NCBI GenBank assembly: GCA_018266055.1
Contig: JAFDYT010000009.1
Coordinates: 1 to 64,000, forward strand
Length of the DNA stretch: 64,000 nucleotides
Reading direction: 5' to 3'
From: Bacteroidota bacterium
GTDB taxonomy: Bacteria; Bacteroidota; Bacteroidia; Cytophagales; Cyclobacteriaceae
The first letter of the stretch is position 1. Each line of letters starts with the position of its first letter. Position numbers and translations under genes: made by a program. Positions 1 through 9,896 of this stretch are shown here, in pieces. A model generated the notes under the pieces. The model saw only the letters and a list, made by a program, of their open reading frames with translations, did no database searches and was not told the origin of the DNA.

Positions 1-329
<329 letters not shown>

Positions 330-637
330 ATAGTCTTTAAACAGTTTTCACTGTCCGTGTACTCCATCTCCGCCTCACGGCTTCAACTTTTCCACTATGT
401 CATTTGTCCTTGGCATCATCGATTTTTGTCCTGTCTTTTCTCCATCTCGCGACTTCAAAAAAAACCTTTCGAATCGACTCGCTTTAAACCTCTATCGATT
501 TAAAGCGGGTCCGCTATCAATTCCTATCTATTCAATGAACGTTTGTCTCTACTATTCTTCCTAAAGACATTGTGGGATCTTCCACCCCTCCAAGACTCGG
601 CTCTTTCGCCGCCATCCCCCCACTCGTTTTCCAAATG
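330..637 (-). other. 16S rRNA operon leader (transcribed spacer)
   Basis: This roughly 300-nt stretch lies between the rRNA promoter and the 16S 5' end and holds no convincing gene. A hairpin is visible at 476-511: 13 pairs with one G-T wobble around a 10-nt loop, core GCTTTAAA/TTTAAAGC. The complement at 529-540 reads GTTCATTGAATA, which resembles the boxA-type antitermination element of rRNA leaders; that is inferred from position and similarity only. The 3' processing partner of the 16S stem is outside the window. Confidence 0.6.
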
Positions 638-643
638 GGAGTG

Positions 644-673
644 CAAAGGTAGTACATCTAAATTGTAATGCAA
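644..673 (-). promoter_or_regulatory. rRNA operon promoter, Bacteroidota type
   Basis: On the minus strand TTG (671-673) is followed after 19 nt by TACCTTTG (644-651). This matches the Bacteroidota primary sigma consensus (-33 TTG/TTTG, 19-nt spacer, -7 TAnnTTTG). It lies just past the purA stop codon and about 310 nt before the 16S gene. Transcription should start near 637. Confidence 0.8.
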
Positions 674-693
674 TACCTCCGGCAAAAAAATTA

Positions 694-2001
<1,308 letters not shown>

Positions 2002-2337
2002 TTATTTCGCGGGCGAGGCTTCGTCTTCGGATTGAATGACTTGAAAAATGGAATTGAGCTTCGTGATGAGCAAAAGTTTTTTCACACTTTCAGAGGGATT
2101 CATCAGGTAAACTTCTCCTCCTTTATTTCTAAACTTGGTGAGGATAGTGATCAACACGCCGATACCGCTACTATTAATATAACGCAATCCGGAAATATCG
2201 ATAATGCAAGTGTTGGCCTGATGGCTCATGGCATCGTTTACTGCGCCTACGAGCTGGGTGCCGTTGTCTTCTCCGATCAGATCTCCGCTCACGCGAAGGA
2301 TCAGCGTTTTGTTTTTTAATTCCTGTGCAAAGTTCAT
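2002..2337 (-). CDS. STAS-domain protein, anti-sigma factor antagonist type
   Basis: A 111-residue single STAS domain like SpoIIAA/RsbV. The phosphorylation loop reads RYINSSGIGVL (residues 52-62) and keeps the paired serines 56-57, but has Asn where many homologues have Asp before the serines. Such proteins bind an anti-sigma kinase in unphosphorylated form; no partner kinase is nearby. The start overlaps the stop of the upstream Fur gene by 4 nt (ATGA), so translation is probably coupled. Role in this organism is unknown. Confidence 0.88.
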   Translation of the reverse strand: MNFAQELKNKTLILRVSGDLIGEDNGTQLVGAVNDAMSHQANTCIIDISGLRYINSSGIGVLITILTKFRNKGGEVYLMNPSESVKKLLLITKLNSIFQVIQSEDEASPAK

Positions 2338-2798
2338 GACTTTTTATTTTCGCAATTGGTGCGTGTGCAAGACGCGTACAAAATTAATGAATGATGCATG
2401 ACATTGAAATGCAAAAGTTCTTCTACCGTATTCTGAATATTCTGAATACGCGGATCGCAAAACTCCACAACTTTATTACAATCCGTGCAGATCAGGTGGT
2501 CGTGCTGCTTGCTGCCGTATGATTTTTCATATTGCGCCAGGTTGCTGCCAAACTGATGTTTAGTCACCAGGTCGCACTCAACCAACAGATCGAGGGTATT
2601 GTACACCGTGGCGCGGCTCACGCGATAGTTCTTATTTTTCATGTTGATGTAAAGGGATTCTACATCAAAATGCCCATGAAGGGAATAAATCTCTTCGAGA
2701 ATGGCGTACCGCTCAGATGTTTTTCGCAGCTCTTTATTTTCCAGATAGGCCGTAAAAATACGGGTAACTTCTTCGTATAATTTTTGATTGAGCGCCAT
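2334..2798 (-). CDS. Fur/PerR-family metal-dependent repressor
   Basis: 154 residues with an N-terminal winged helix (YRVSRATVYNTLDLL, residues about 57-71) and a C-terminal metal-binding and dimerisation domain. The motif KQHDHLICTDC and the later CTRTNC supply the histidines and four cysteines for the regulatory and structural zinc sites. Fur versus PerR versus Zur cannot be told from the sequence alone. It heads the fur-STAS-purA operon, an arrangement common in Bacteroidota. Confidence 0.9.
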   Translation of the reverse strand: MALNQKLYEEVTRIFTAYLENKELRKTSERYAILEEIYSLHGHFDVESLYINMKNKNYRVSRATVYNTLDLLVECDLVTKHQFGSNLAQYEKSYGSKQHDHLICTDCNKVVEFCDPRIQNIQNTVEELLHFNVMHHSLILYASCTRTNCENKKS

Positions 2799-2809
2799 AC
2801 AACAGGCTG

Positions 2810-2817
2810 CAAATATA
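2810..2817 (-). promoter_or_regulatory. -7 box of the fur-STAS-purA operon
   Basis: The minus strand reads TATATTTG, a perfect TAnnTTTG, 11 nt before the fur ATG. The expected transcription start is about 5 nt before the ATG. No clear -33 TTG is seen. Confidence 0.5.
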
Positions 2818-2836
2818 GCGATTAGCCTTACCTAAA

Positions 2837-4456
2837 TCACTTTACGATTTTTGCGCCACGTTGCTGCTGCGCCATTTTCACTGCCTCGTAGGCATTGATC
2901 AGCCCGCCTGACAAACTCAGCGTGCTAAATTCAACTTCAGTTTGGCCGCCCGGTTCTTTCACTTTGAGGTGATCAAATTTGCGGGTTGAGTTAATCAGAA
3001 TCTCTTTTACCTGAGTTGCCGTGAGCTCGGGAAAATACGCCATCAGCAATGCTGATACTCCAGCCGTTGCCGGACTGGCCATGCTGGTGCCGCTCTCGTT
3101 CTTGTAGGTGTTGCCAGGCGTGGTAGAATAAATCTGAACTCCGGGAGCAAAAAATGAAACTGTTTTCTTTCCGTAGTTGGAGAAATCGGCAACAAAATCT
3201 AGGTCTGTACCCCACGAAGATGCGCCCACTTCCACCCAATTTTTGGCTTCCTTACCGCCGAGATAAAAGCGGCTGGGGAAATTTCCTTTCTCGTCGGAGT
3301 TATCGCCTTCATTGCCGGCGGCGTGCACCAGCAATACACCTTTTTGTTCGGCATACTTCACGGCTTTGTCAACCGCAGCTTTTTCGGGCGAGAAGCTTTT
3401 TCCAAAACTCATGTTGATGATCTTCGCACCATTATCCACTGCATAGATAATTGCGTTAGCAATGTCTTTGTCGCGCTCGTCGCCATTCGGCACGGCACGC
3501 ACCACCATGATTTTCACGTGATCGGCGATGCCTTTAATGCCAATCGCGTTGTTTCGGTTGGCGGCGATAATTCCGGCTACGTGTGTACCGTGCGTGGGGT
3601 CAGGGCCTTTCACGTCATTGTTGCCGTAATATTTCTCATTGACGTCGGCATAGTTGTCGCCTACAATTTTGCGCGAATCAAAATCCACGTTATAACCGTA
3701 GTTTACGATCACGCCAAAATAATCCACGCCTTCTTTCAATTCTTTAATGTATTCGTCAAGGTCAGCTTCTTCGCCGGCATTGCGGTAGAGCTGTAACAAA
3801 AAGCCTTTTGCAAAAAGCAGTTCTGGGTCTTCGGATTCAAATTTCTTCACATCTTCTGCGTGTAGCGTTTCTTTCTTCATCGTCGCCTTGAGCGTGTCGA
3901 TGCTGTGTTTCATGTTGCGATAAAGGCTTGAGTAGATTTTATATTGCTGTTCGTTGCGCTCTTTCAGGCGCTCGTATTTTTCTTTCACTTTCACGAACTG
4001 ATCAAACTCCGCCTTTTGTTTTTTTCCTACTTTGCTGCGTTCAGTGGTTCCAAATTTTTTATTGAGCCTGATAAATTCACGGGTTAATTCGTACGTATCG
4101 GCATCTACGTTTCCATTTTTGCCGCCAATAAAATTCCATCCGTGCACATCGTCGATGTAACCGTTTTTGTCATCGTCAATTCCGTTGCCAGGAATTTCGC
4201 GTTCGTTCACCCAAATTACATCTTTCAAATCTTCGTGATCGATGTCGATGCCGGAGTCTACCACAGCCACAATCACGTCGCGAGCAGGTTGGTCTTTAAG
4301 TAAGGTTGAATACGTTTTTTCCACGCTCAAACCCTGCACCGAATCTTGTTGCGGATCGCGCAAAAACCAATCTCTGGGAACGGCCTTGTTTTCAGTTTGC
4401 GCAAATACTACGCTTGGGGTGATAAAAAACGCGATAACGATGCTGCGATAAATCAT
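2837..4456 (-). CDS. Secreted subtilisin-like serine protease (S8)
   Basis: 539 residues with signal peptide 1-19 (ends VFAQ). The catalytic triad is Asp67 (VVDSGI), His289 (HGTHVAG) and Ser458 (SGTSMASP); the oxyanion Asn is N382 (AAGNEG). The Asp and His are separated by about 220 residues instead of about 35-60 in compact subtilases. The insert, roughly residues 120-265, is charged and helix-prone (many Lys/Glu, no Cys), and could act as a chaperone-like or regulatory segment. No separate propeptide inhibitor domain or C-terminal sorting domain is obvious. Probably periplasmic or exported; substrate unknown. Confidence 0.93.
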   Translation of the reverse strand: MIYRSIVIAFFITPSVVFAQTENKAVPRDWFLRDPQQDSVQGLSVEKTYSTLLKDQPARDVIVAVVDSGIDIDHEDLKDVIWVNEREIPGNGIDDDKNGYIDDVHGWNFIGGKNGNVDADTYELTREFIRLNKKFGTTERSKVGKKQKAEFDQFVKVKEKYERLKERNEQQYKIYSSLYRNMKHSIDTLKATMKKETLHAEDVKKFESEDPELLFAKGFLLQLYRNAGEEADLDEYIKELKEGVDYFGVIVNYGYNVDFDSRKIVGDNYADVNEKYYGNNDVKGPDPTHGTHVAGIIAANRNNAIGIKGIADHVKIMVVRAVPNGDERDKDIANAIIYAVDNGAKIINMSFGKSFSPEKAAVDKAVKYAEQKGVLLVHAAGNEGDNSDEKGNFPSRFYLGGKEAKNWVEVGASSWGTDLDFVADFSNYGKKTVSFFAPGVQIYSTTPGNTYKNESGTSMASPATAGVSALLMAYFPELTATQVKEILINSTRKFDHLKVKEPGGQTEVEFSTLSLSGGLINAYEAVKMAQQQRGAKIVK

Positions 4457-4767
4457 TGCAAATGGGATTTCTTAACCAGCGCGCAATATAGGTTTAACCT
4501 GCTCATTTTTCCTTGTGGTTGTCCGTTTTTATGGAGGCCTCTACAGTTTGTTACAAACCGGCACAAAACTTACATCAGCATTAATTCGGGTTTCTCTGTG
4601 CGGCGCTGCCTGTTTTTAGAGGCTTACTTTGTATCATCAATTTAAATCTGGGCTATGATACATGTGTGTTTACTCTCTGTCGTTTTTTTTCATGCAATCT
4701 TTTTTAAGCTGGCGGTTAAATTGAACACCAATTTGAACCCAGCCACCGCTGGCCTTTAAGATTCTGC
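4457..4767. other. Intergenic region between subtilase and radical SAM genes
   Basis: No convincing gene. It holds the upstream region of the subtilase (minus strand, right to left) and the 3' region of the radical SAM gene. An 8-bp inverted repeat TGTATCAT/ATGATACA with a 17-nt spacer lies at 4630-4662. A weak CCAGC/GCTGG hairpin follows the radical SAM stop but lacks a U-run. Nothing else stands out. Confidence 0.5.
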
Positions 4768-5790
4768 TCAGGCAAAAACCTTAGCGCCTTCTGTGCAGTT
4801 GCGGCACATCTCAATTTCAGACCGCGACGAAATAAGTGTCTGCCTGAATTCATTATAGCGGTCCCCTTCCCAGATTTCCTTAAAACTATTTTTAGAAAGA
4901 TCACCCAGCACATAGTGTCCGTCTTTGTCGAAGCAACATGGCACCACTCTTCCATCCCAGGTAATTACACAACTGTGCCACATTTTCCAGCACTCGTTGA
5001 GCAATCCGCTTTTGATGGAGTAGAGTCCGTTGGCATTTTTTTTGTACCGCGAATATTTATCGATGGAGGGGATTAGCTCAGAGCCATTTTCAAAATCGTA
5101 GATCTGTGCTGTTTTTAATTTCACTTCATCAACGCCTAGTTTTTTTGCCAGCGCTTTTACTTCCTGAATCTGATGCTCGTTTTGTTTCACCACCAGGAAT
5201 TGAAAAATAACGTGCGGTGTTTTTGACTTCAATTCTTTTTTCCACCGCAAAATGTTTTTTGTTCCTTCAATAACTTTGTCGAGTTTCCCACCGACGCGAT
5301 ACGATTGATACGTTTCCTGCGAAGTTCCATCGATGGAAATAATCAATCGGTCAAGGCCCGACTCTACCGTTTTTCGTGCAGCTTCTTCGGTAAGGTAATG
5401 TGCGTTGGTAGACGTAGCCGTGTAAATTTTTTTATTCGCTGCCTGGCGAACCATCTTAAGCAACTGCGGATGCAAATACGGCTCACCCTGAAAATAAAAA
5501 ATCAGATACGAAAGCGTAGGCGCCAATTGATCGATAACCGATTCAAACAATTCGGGCTTCATCATCCCGGTAGGGCGCGTAAACGACCGCAGGCCGCTGG
5601 GGCACTCAGGGCAGCGCAGATTGCACGAAGTAGTGGGCTCGATCGAAATGCTGATCGGCATGCCCCGGTGCGCCACTTTACTATTTCGTTTCGACGATTG
5701 AAAACTAGAATAGACGCGGACCATATTCCTGATACGCAACGCATTTTGCTTGCTTAGAAAATTAAATCCATCCACGGCCTTTCTATTCAT
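4768..5790 (-). CDS. Radical SAM protein with SPASM domain
   Basis: 340 residues. The SAM-cluster motif CNLRCPEC is at Cys56, Cys60 and Cys63. The C-terminal SPASM region (about 267-340) has further cysteines (CWKMWHSC, PCC, MCRNC) for auxiliary iron-sulfur clusters. Such enzymes act in peptide or cofactor maturation, but no precursor peptide or partner is adjacent, so the substrate is unknown. The first ATG is used here; because a -7 box sits only 5 nt upstream, Met23 is an alternative start. Confidence 0.9.
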   Translation of the reverse strand: MNRKAVDGFNFLSKQNALRIRNMVRVYSSFQSSKRNSKVAHRGMPISISIEPTTSCNLRCPECPSGLRSFTRPTGMMKPELFESVIDQLAPTLSYLIFYFQGEPYLHPQLLKMVRQAANKKIYTATSTNAHYLTEEAARKTVESGLDRLIISIDGTSQETYQSYRVGGKLDKVIEGTKNILRWKKELKSKTPHVIFQFLVVKQNEHQIQEVKALAKKLGVDEVKLKTAQIYDFENGSELIPSIDKYSRYKKNANGLYSIKSGLLNECWKMWHSCVITWDGRVVPCCFDKDGHYVLGDLSKNSFKEIWEGDRYNEFRQTLISSRSEIEMCRNCTEGAKVFA

Positions 5791-5795
5791 CGCAT

Positions 5796-5803
5796 CAAAA
5801 TTA
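5796..5803 (-). promoter_or_regulatory. -7 box of the radical SAM gene
   Basis: The minus strand reads TAATTTTG (TAnnTTTG) only 5 nt before the ATG, which implies a leaderless or nearly leaderless mRNA, or a downstream start codon. Confidence 0.5.
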
Positions 5804-5850
5804 CTTTTTCAACTACGATTTGTTTTATCTTCGGGGCATTATTTACGTTC

Positions 5851-7047
5851 ATGAAGAAATTTTTATTCGCTGCTGTTTTTCTTCTCGCTTTTCAACACGG
5901 CTTCACTCAATTCACCATTCTCTCTCCCTCGGCACGAATTTCGGTGATTACCTTTGGGCCATCGCAGGAAGAACTTTACACTGCCTTTGGCCACAGCGGC
6001 ATCCGTGTGTATGATTCCCTGCTTCAGATTGATGCTTTTTTCAACTATGGAGTATTCGATTTTAATCAACCTCATTTTTACCTGAACTTTGCCCGCGGAT
6101 ACCTCAACTACATGGTTGACGCCTATCCGTACCAGGATTATCTCATTTATTATAAAGAGCATCACCGGTTTGCCCACGAGCAAGTGCTAAACCTAACTTC
6201 AGAACAAAAGCAAAAGGTGTTTGAATTTCTGGCGAACAATATCAGGCCTGAAAACAGAAATTATTTTTACGATTACTTCTATAACAACTGCGCCACTAAA
6301 GTGCGCGATGTTTTTAAAGACGCATTGAAAAATGAAGTTGCGTTTGACAGCACGTATATTAAAACGAATTATACCATACGCCAACTCACGGATTTGTATT
6401 TAGGTCAACAACCGTGGGGCGATCTGGGGATAGACATTTGCCTGGGGCTGCCGATGGATAAAAAAGCCAGTCCCTTTGAGTACATGTTTCTCCCCGATTA
6501 CATCGAGAGTTCGTTTGATCACGCCATGAACTCGGTGACAAGTCAGCCGCTGGTGAAAAGTAAAATCATTGTGTACGAGCCGCAACCGGAACTCGCCGCA
6601 TTTAATTGGTTTCATCCGTGGATTATCTTCGGAATTTTTCTTGCGCTTGCCGCCCTGCTCACCTGGCGCGATTGGAAACTCAAGCGAATATCAAAGTGGT
6701 TTGATGTCACTCTTTTTCTAGTGGTAGGCCTGGTTGGAGTTTTACTTCTTATGCTGTGGACACTTACCGATCATAAAGCAGCTGCCACCAATTTTAATTT
6801 GCTTTGGGCAGTGCCCACTCACCTTGTTCTCGCCATCGCGTTACTTTTTAAACAACGGCCCAGGTGGGTAAGAATTTATTTCCTGATCACTACCATACTT
6901 AGCGCCTTGCTGCTCGGTGGTTGGTATTTGTTGCCGCAGGCGCTAAATGTTTTTCTGATCCCGTTGGTGGCGGTGATTTTGTTGCGGGGGTTGGTTAATC
7001 TAAGCCAAAGAACGCTTGCCACGGATAACGCTGATTATCACAGATAA
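5851..7047 (+). CDS. DUF4105 membrane protein
   Basis: 398 residues: signal peptide 1-19 (ends GFTQ), a periplasmic DUF4105 domain (about 25-190, with ITFGPSQEELYTAFGHSGIR and YNNCATKVRDVF), then about five transmembrane helices between residues 250 and 385. The family has conserved Cys/His residues and is sometimes described as protease-like, but its function is not established. The last dozen codons (LATDNADYHR) are encoded by the left inverted repeat of the GxxExxY unit, so the natural C-terminus may have been altered by its arrival. Confidence 0.85.
   Translation: MKKFLFAAVFLLAFQHGFTQFTILSPSARISVITFGPSQEELYTAFGHSGIRVYDSLLQIDAFFNYGVFDFNQPHFYLNFARGYLNYMVDAYPYQDYLIYYKEHHRFAHEQVLNLTSEQKQKVFEFLANNIRPENRNYFYDYFYNNCATKVRDVFKDALKNEVAFDSTYIKTNYTIRQLTDLYLGQQPWGDLGIDICLGLPMDKKASPFEYMFLPDYIESSFDHAMNSVTSQPLVKSKIIVYEPQPELAAFNWFHPWIIFGIFLALAALLTWRDWKLKRISKWFDVTLFLVVGLVGVLLLMLWTLTDHKAAATNFNLLWAVPTHLVLAIALLFKQRPRWVRIYFLITTILSALLLGGWYLLPQALNVFLIPLVAVILLRGLVNLSQRTLATDNADYHR
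7018..7047 (+). repeat. Left 30-nt inverted repeat of the GxxExxY unit
   Basis: Begins GCCACGGAT and ends CAGATAA. Aligned without gaps to the complement of 7531-7560, 22 of 30 positions are identical. Both copies are built from three CRCnGAT units at the same offsets (3, 12 and 22). The stop codon of the DUF4105 gene is its last three bases. Confidence 0.7.
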
Positions 7048-7148
7048 ATTACTAACGTGATCTTTGTCGGGGTAACCACGCGGAGGTTGCAATCCAATAA
7101 TTTAGGCCTCTGTTATTGACCGATTGGCACCGATGTTCTGCGACCTCG

Positions 7149-7544
7149 TCAATAGATTAATCTTTTAAACTCAAGTTTCTTTCTGCCAAAATTGATTAGC
7201 AACCCAACCTTGCATCCAGAAACCTTTAGATAATTCAAGGTCTGTGAAATGCTTTCGTCAGACATTGCTCCTTCGGTTGCTTTTATTTCTACAATGATCT
7301 CATCGAAAATAACGAAGTCAGCTAAAAAGCTATGCTTCAAGATTGAACCCTTATAATTGACCAAGTACTCCTTTTCTCTTTCGTAAAAAATATTCTTCTG
7401 GTCAAGCTCCCATTCAATGGCATCTTTATACACAACTTCTCGAAATCCATGACCGAGTTCATTGTGAACTTCCATTCATACGCCAATAATCTGAAACGTT
7501 TTATCCCTTAAAGGGAACTCAGAGTCATCCTTATCTGCGTTCAT
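7149..7544 (-). pseudogene. GxxExxY-family gene interrupted by an in-frame TGA
   Basis: The intact part (7149-7475, 108 codons) begins MEVHNELGHGFREVVY, matching the GxxExxY family core (EVHxxLGxGxxExxY), and continues through the conserved acidic and basic strand motifs (ADFVIFDEIIVEIKA). Directly upstream in the same frame lies TGA (7476-7478), preceded by 22 codons starting at ATG 7542-7544 and ending FQIIGV. The family normally reads IIGxxxEVHxELG across this point, so the TGA replaces one conserved-region residue. Either this is a nonsense-mutated gene, or translation reinitiates at the adjacent ATG, or the base call is wrong. The family is uncharacterised, with a nuclease-like look. Confidence 0.75.
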
Positions 7545-7560
7545 CTGTGAGATCTGTGGC
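7531..7560 (-). repeat. Right 30-nt inverted repeat of the GxxExxY unit
   Basis: On the minus strand it begins GCCACAGAT and ends CAGATAA, pairing with 7018-7047 as an imperfect inverted repeat (22/30, ungapped). It overlaps the lpdA stop codon by one base and contains the likely original GxxExxY start codon. Confidence 0.7.
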
Positions 7561-8960
7561 TACATATGAAGCGGCCGGTTGGCGGTGGCTGCCAGGCAGG
7601 CTTCTTTCACTGCTTCCATATAGGTAGGATGCGCGTGACTCATGCGTGACACATCTTCTGCGGAAGCTCGATATTCCATCGCCACTACGCCGGCGGCAAT
7701 CATGTCGGCGGCACGTGCACCGATGATGTGCACTCCCAGAATTTCATCCGTCGATTTATCAGCCAGAATTTTTACCAAGCCATCAAGATCCATAGAAGCG
7801 CGGGCGCGGCCCAGTGCTTTGAAAGGAAAGTTTCCGGTTTTATAGGCGCGCCCTTGTTCTTTCAGTTGCTCTTCGGTGTATCCAACACTGGCTACTTCCG
7901 GCCATGTGTAAACTACGCCCGGAATTAGTAAATAATTAACGTGTGGCTTCTGACCAGCAAGTCGCTCAGCCACATACACACCTTCTTCTTCAGCTTTGTG
8001 CGCAAGCATAGCACCGCGCACTACATCGCCAATGGCATAAATATTATCCACTTTGGTTTTGAGGTGATCATCCACCGGAATTTTTCCTTTGTCCAATTCG
8101 ATGCCGACTTTCTCCAGGCCAAGGCCATCGGTATAAGGTCGCCGGCCCACACTTACCAAACAATAATCGCCTTTCAATTCAATCGCGGCTCCTCCGTTTT
8201 TAGGCTCGGCTTTCAGGATTACTTCTTTGCCTTTGTTTTCAACAGCAGTTACTTTATGACCTAAGTAAAACTCCATGCCAAGTTTCTTGGTCGACTTGAG
8301 CAATTCTTTGCCGAGCGTACCATCCATCGTGGGGATGAGGCTATCGAGGTACTCCACCACTGAAACTTTTGCACCTACGCGCGCATATACCGAGCCCAGT
8401 TCCATACCAATCACGCCACCACCAATAATGATGAGGTGCTTGGGCACTTCTTTCAGTTCAAGAGCTTCGGTACTGGAAATAATTCTTTTCTTATCAAAAG
8501 GAGCAAATGGAAGTGGCGTCGGTTTTGATCCCGTGGCGATGATCACGTTATCGCTGGTGATGGTCGTCTCCTTACCGTCTTTGGCGGTTACTTTGATTGT
8601 ATTTTTATCGACAAAAGAACCGACTCCTTTCAGTACGTCGATTTTATTTTTCTTCATCAGAAAGGCAATGCCTTCTACATTTTGCTTCACCACGTCGGCC
8701 TTGCGGGCAATCATTTGGCCGATGTTTACTTTGGGCGCCGGAATATCAATGCCATGTTCTTTGAACGTGTGCGCCGCATTGTGGAAATGCTCAGACGAAT
8801 CGAGCAATGCTTTGGAAGGAATACAACCTACGTTGAGGCAGGTACCGCCAAGGGTATCGTACTTTTCAATCAAAGCAGTTTTAAAACCCAATTGAGCACA
8901 CCGTATTGCTGCTACGTAGCCGCCAGGGCCAGAACCAATCACTGTAACGTTGTATTGCAT
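7560..8960 (-). CDS. lpdA: Dihydrolipoyl dehydrogenase (E3)
   Basis: Reoxidises dihydrolipoamide in the 2-oxoacid dehydrogenase complexes, passing electrons through FAD to NAD. 466 residues: FAD-binding GSGPGGYVAAI near the start, redox disulfide Cys41/Cys46 in GGTCLNVGCIPSK, NAD-binding GGGVIGMELGSVYARVG, and the C-terminal catalytic HAHPTYMEA with the His-Glu pair. It stands alone here; the E1 fusion gene of the window lies 18 kb away. The stop codon touches the right inverted repeat of the GxxExxY unit. Confidence 0.97.
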   Translation of the reverse strand: MQYNVTVIGSGPGGYVAAIRCAQLGFKTALIEKYDTLGGTCLNVGCIPSKALLDSSEHFHNAAHTFKEHGIDIPAPKVNIGQMIARKADVVKQNVEGIAFLMKKNKIDVLKGVGSFVDKNTIKVTAKDGKETTITSDNVIIATGSKPTPLPFAPFDKKRIISSTEALELKEVPKHLIIIGGGVIGMELGSVYARVGAKVSVVEYLDSLIPTMDGTLGKELLKSTKKLGMEFYLGHKVTAVENKGKEVILKAEPKNGGAAIELKGDYCLVSVGRRPYTDGLGLEKVGIELDKGKIPVDDHLKTKVDNIYAIGDVVRGAMLAHKAEEEGVYVAERLAGQKPHVNYLLIPGVVYTWPEVASVGYTEEQLKEQGRAYKTGNFPFKALGRARASMDLDGLVKILADKSTDEILGVHIIGARAADMIAAGVVAMEYRASAEDVSRMSHAHPTYMEAVKEACLAATANRPLHM

Positions 8961-9051
8961 ATCGAATCGTTTTGTCGATCTGCAAATTAATAAATGTGAC
9001 CGAGAGTCAACCCATTCGCACCGACAATTTGCAATACGCCGTTACTGGCGG

Positions 9052-9879
9052 TTACTTCAGCATACTCAGGTAGGCGCCGCCAAGGTTGGTGGCGATTACC
9101 TTACGGTACTTTTCGCTTTTGCGATATTCCGGCGTGAGGAATTCCGCCCAGACCTTATCCCAGTCGGTTTGCTTTGACATGGCAAAGGCTAGCTCCTGAA
9201 GTTCACCCACTTTTACATTTTGTCTTTTGATGGGCAGTTTGTTGCGGGTGGCATCCACGTATTCAGTGAAATCCAGAATGGTAAATAATTTCGGGTTGGT
9301 GGTAATCTCTTTTAAAATCTCCGAGCCGGAAGGTCCTGTGGTGTACTCAAGCGTCGGCATGTAGTTCTTTTTGATTTGCTCGATGTATTTGATGTGTACG
9401 CTGCTCACCACCATTTTGGCGCTGTAGCCTTTCAGGGCTGTGCCTATTTTTTGCAGGCTCTCTACGGCCGGCGCATCTTTATGGGTAATCAGCGTTTCTT
9501 CGTTCGACAAAAATCCGGGTGTAAACTTCAAAACCTTTTTACGCTCTTCCGTGATCGTAACGTTGGTCACGCCCAATATATCTGGTGTAGTCTGGCACAC
9601 TTTGAGGAAATCGCTGTAAACATTTTCAGCTCCCAGGTATTTTACTGTGACTTTCTTTCCATACTTGGTCTGCACAAAAGCGACAAAGTCGTTGAGGATT
9701 TCGGTACAAACGCCTTTTACTTTTCCTCCTTCTTCATAAATCAACCCGGGCTGAGGATAATAAACAACCCCTAATGTGCCGCTGCCTTTGCTGTTGACAG
9801 TAGCCCAGCTGTCGCCGGAATATTTTTGAGCGAAACCGATGTGGCTGATACAAATAAGGAGGAGAAGAAATCGTTTCAT
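9052..9879 (-). CDS. Periplasmic solute-binding protein, family 3-like
   Basis: 275 residues from the chosen ATG, which directly precedes a clean signal peptide (KRFLLLLICISHIGFAQ). An upstream in-frame start would add 12 residues before it. The rest resembles amino-acid-type extracellular binding domains (two lobes, DILGVTNVTITEERKKVLKFTP near residue 105, the usual switch segment). No transporter permease or ATPase is next to it, so it may be an orphan sensor or binding protein. Ligand unknown. Confidence 0.75.
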   Translation of the reverse strand: MKRFLLLLICISHIGFAQKYSGDSWATVNSKGSGTLGVVYYPQPGLIYEEGGKVKGVCTEILNDFVAFVQTKYGKKVTVKYLGAENVYSDFLKVCQTTPDILGVTNVTITEERKKVLKFTPGFLSNEETLITHKDAPAVESLQKIGTALKGYSAKMVVSSVHIKYIEQIKKNYMPTLEYTTGPSGSEILKEITTNPKLFTILDFTEYVDATRNKLPIKRQNVKVGELQELAFAMSKQTDWDKVWAEFLTPEYRKSEKYRKVIATNLGGAYLSMLK

Positions 9880-9896
9880 AGCTTGAATATTTATTC

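Noticed and set aside
4630..4662. 8-bp inverted repeat as a terminator or operator
   Set aside because: Long 17-nt spacer, AT-rich and no U-run; it could be chance in 300 bp of AT-rich sequence. Noted only in the intergenic entry.
4716..4955. 79-codon frame overlapping the end of the radical SAM gene
   Set aside because: Shadow of the SPASM-coding frame; no promoter or family resemblance.
7473..7500. Selenocysteine reading of the TGA in the GxxExxY gene
   Set aside because: A small hairpin follows the TGA, but it lacks the loop features of a bacterial SECIS, and the second TGA case has a simple deletion explanation. Many true stops here are TGA.
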